From Selaginella tamariscina (lineage: Eukaryota; Streptophyta; Lycopodiopsida; Selaginellales; Selaginellaceae): DNA of 64,000 nt. The position numbers and the translations under genes were made by a program. A model generated the notes under the pieces. It saw only the letters and a program-made list of their open reading frames with translations, searched no databases and was not told the DNA's origin. Location of the stretch: positions 214,713-278,712 of the forward strand of contig PUQB01000200.1 in assembly GCA_003024785.1 (NCBI GenBank), in the 5' to 3' direction. Positions 59,601-64,000 of this stretch are shown piece by piece (the stretch's first letter is position 1; every line of letters begins with the position of its first letter).

Positions 59601-60500
59601 AACACTAAGTATCATTTCAAGAATGATATGTGGTAACCACTATGAAGTAATAAACCAATGGTACACCATATTCATAGGACTTCCACGAAAAAAATTTGAC
59701 CAGACTCAAGGATTCATAACAGGAGCATGAGTAGCATGATGTGTCGTGAACGTTGCTATCAATTGAGTTATATTGTTCATCTACACCATATAACATATAA
59801 CAATTGTGTGATTAATTATTCCACAAACAAAAGGTTTGTTATATTATGTGAATTTATAAGAACAAAACAAATCTAGATAATGAAAAAACTAAATTTAAAA
59901 AAACAAAAAAGATTTACACAAAAAAACACAAATCTGAGTATTATATAAAGACAATTAAAGATGCCCCTTACCTTCATTAATGCAAAAGCTTGGAATACCA
60001 AAATGTATATATTCACTAGCCCTAAAAACCTTAGTTTATATACGTAAGCGAGTGGTTTAGATTAAAATCAATTCAATTGGTATTAAAATTCCACTACATT
60101 AATAATAATATGTAGACTTTACAATATATGACATTATAGTTATACACCTAGACTTACAAAACTATTTAATGTCCTTATTTTATAATATATCTAATTTAAG
60201 CATCAAATGTTTTTAGTATATTTTATTTTGAAGTTTAAAAGTAATAAAATTTAAACTATATATTTTATGTAGTAATAGTACCACATAAGAAGTTTAAAGA
60301 GAAATGTTTTTCTTTACTAAAGAAATAATGTTCTTCATCTTTATTAATTACAATCTAATAAAAAGTGAGTTATTATTATAACAATAATATCATTGCAAGT
60401 TGCACTTTATAATATATATTATTATTTATGTTTTTATGAATTGCACCTTATAACATATAAGCATAAATTTAAATAACTAGAAATTTGATATAAGTTATTT
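56692..60500 (-). mobile_element. Decayed Ty3-type retrotransposon with short direct terminal repeats
   Basis: Similar segments of about 150 bp lie at 56790-56935 and 59988-60150 in the same orientation (AGCTTGG-AATAC, GTGGTTTAGATTAAAA, CATTATAG). Between them, on the minus strand, are a gag trace (59395-59601: DYDDAFQQLHYICQEPYVMVMQFNVHF), RNase H (about 58430-58200: HPFILHVDASDIGLMG, KKYLAAIWGFEKL) and an integrase zinc-binding trace (about 58080-57930: RYVHSC). Stops are frequent. Protease and reverse transcriptase were not recognised, so the element is internally deleted or too eroded. Beyond 60170 the sequence is AT-rich. Confidence 0.65.
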
Positions 60501-63119
<2,619 letters not shown>

Positions 63120-63386
63120 CGCGCATTGGATGCTTGGAATATACTAGAGAATATTCATCGCATATACTCCTTGACAGAATATGTAAGGAATGTGCTCTAG
63201 GGTATAATGCATCGTCAGAATATGTGATTAGGGTTAGGGCTTTTAGTAGTGAGGTAAGCGCCCTCTCTCACTCGCTCTCTCTCTCTCTCTCTCTCCCCTC
63301 GCCCTCTATCTTGCATTGTGGCTGCGCGATTATAATACTCCGATTCATCAGGTTTTCTTCCAATTTTCTGAACAGCCGCCCTGAGA
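63120..63386 (+). promoter_or_regulatory. Compact CCT2 upstream region with telo-box
   Basis: Only about 270 bp separate the PTST stop from the CCT2 start. A telo-box-like doublet (TTAGGGTTAGGG) lies at about 63228-63240, upstream of a (CT)n tract at 63262-63295. CT-rich and telo-box elements are common in promoters and leaders of plant housekeeping genes. Confidence 0.5.
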
Positions 63387-64000
63387 ATGGTAAATGTGAG
63401 TGCGTGTAGAGAAGAGAGAGTTTTGGGTTTGATTCTATGATTTCTAAACTACGGGTATGCATTTGCAGGCACTCTTCAAAGATGAAGCAATTGAAGAGAA
63501 AGGCGAGCGGGCCAGAATGGTAATGTTTCTTTAATAAAGAATCAAATAATGATATATATATGTATTTAAGTACTAATGTATTGAATATATAATATTAAAT
63601 AGTTATTAACATAGTAATATATATTACTTATATATATGGTCTAAACATGTTTGTTAAATAGTTTATTTAATATGCATTATACTATTTGCTATAACTGATG
63701 GAATTGTATACAGGCGTCCTTCATTGGCGCTTTGTCTATTGTAGATCTTGTGAAGACCACGTTGGGTCCTAAAGGAATGGTGAGAGCTTGCATTAAATCC
63801 TTATTTTATTTACAAACCATTTCTATATGTATGAGCAGGATAAGATTCTGCAATCTACTGGCCGGGGCCATTCTGTTTCTGTTACAAACGACGGAGCAAC
63901 GATTTTAAAGGCACTGCATATTGATAATCCTGCTGCTAAAGTGCTTGTTGGTATCCTTTGGAAAACAATACATACATTCACATATGTATAAGTGCGTGTG
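63387..64000 (+). CDS. CCT2: T-complex protein 1 beta subunit (CCT2), partial
   Basis: Exons 63387-63395, 63469-63519, 63714-63779 and 63839-63950 join in frame. The start codon at 63387 begins a three-codon exon (MVN), followed by [17 protein letters not shown], then [22 protein letters not shown], then [10 protein letters not shown] and [23 protein letters not shown]. The text matches the start of the CCT beta subunit. The group II chaperonin signature LGPKGMDK and the nucleotide-binding NDGATIL are present. CCT folds actin, tubulin and other cytosolic proteins in an ATP-driven double ring. The gene runs off the window; the catalytic GDGTT motif would be in the next exon. Confidence 0.93.

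Overview
This window is nuclear DNA of a land plant. The exons encode plant-specific families (CYP78A-type P450, class III peroxidase, PLS-type PPR proteins, a plant EFR3-like protein, a PTST-type starch protein). They are split by short AT-rich introns that carry dinucleotide microsatellites. The PPR genes are built from long runs of a motif ending in AYAQNGH. That style, with short introns and AT-rich intergenic DNA, reminds me of lycophytes such as Selaginella. This assignment is an inference, not a proof.

Layout. 1-770 is GC-rich and unassigned. 2.07-3.56 kb is a decayed receptor-like kinase fragment. 3.6-10.8 kb holds three PPR loci, all with frameshifts, and an intact class III peroxidase on the minus strand between the second and third. 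10.8-15.4 kb is a very AT-rich gene desert. 15.5-27.2 kb holds a TBC-domain RabGAP (-) and Integrator subunit 6 (+), divergent around a promoter with telo-box motifs. 29.2-32.0 kb is a complete CYP78A-like P450 (-). 34.7-37.8 kb is an EFR3/SRL2-like gene (-). 37.8-46.7 kb is AT-rich repeat DNA with a GC-rich LTR-like block at 42.5-44.3 kb. 46.8-49.7 kb is a complete base-exchange phosphatidylserine synthase (-). 50.4-54.1 kb is a decayed Ty3/gypsy retrotransposon with a second one nested in its gag. 54.8-56.7 kb is a complete peroxisomal SDR (+). 56.8-60.2 kb is another decayed Ty3-type element (-). 60.5-63.1 kb is a PTST/FLO6-like CBM48 gene (+). The window ends inside CCT2, the TCP-1 beta chaperonin gene (+).

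The housekeeping genes are unrelated in function (snRNA processing, vesicle traffic, lipid synthesis, peroxisomal beta-oxidation, starch initiation, protein folding). I see no operon-like logic or pathway cluster. Most exon boundaries below were set by eye from GT/GC-AG sites that join conserved protein motifs in frame. Those described as approximate are less certain.

I did not find a convincing new biochemical system. The most distinctive signals are structural: composite microsatellites with a fixed polarity, often starting at intron donor sites; palindromic modules built from those microsatellites plus unique flank; concentrated frameshifts in the PPR/kinase block; a tandem duplication covering an exon-like segment of the PTST gene; and repeat copies whose differences look like C-to-T decay.
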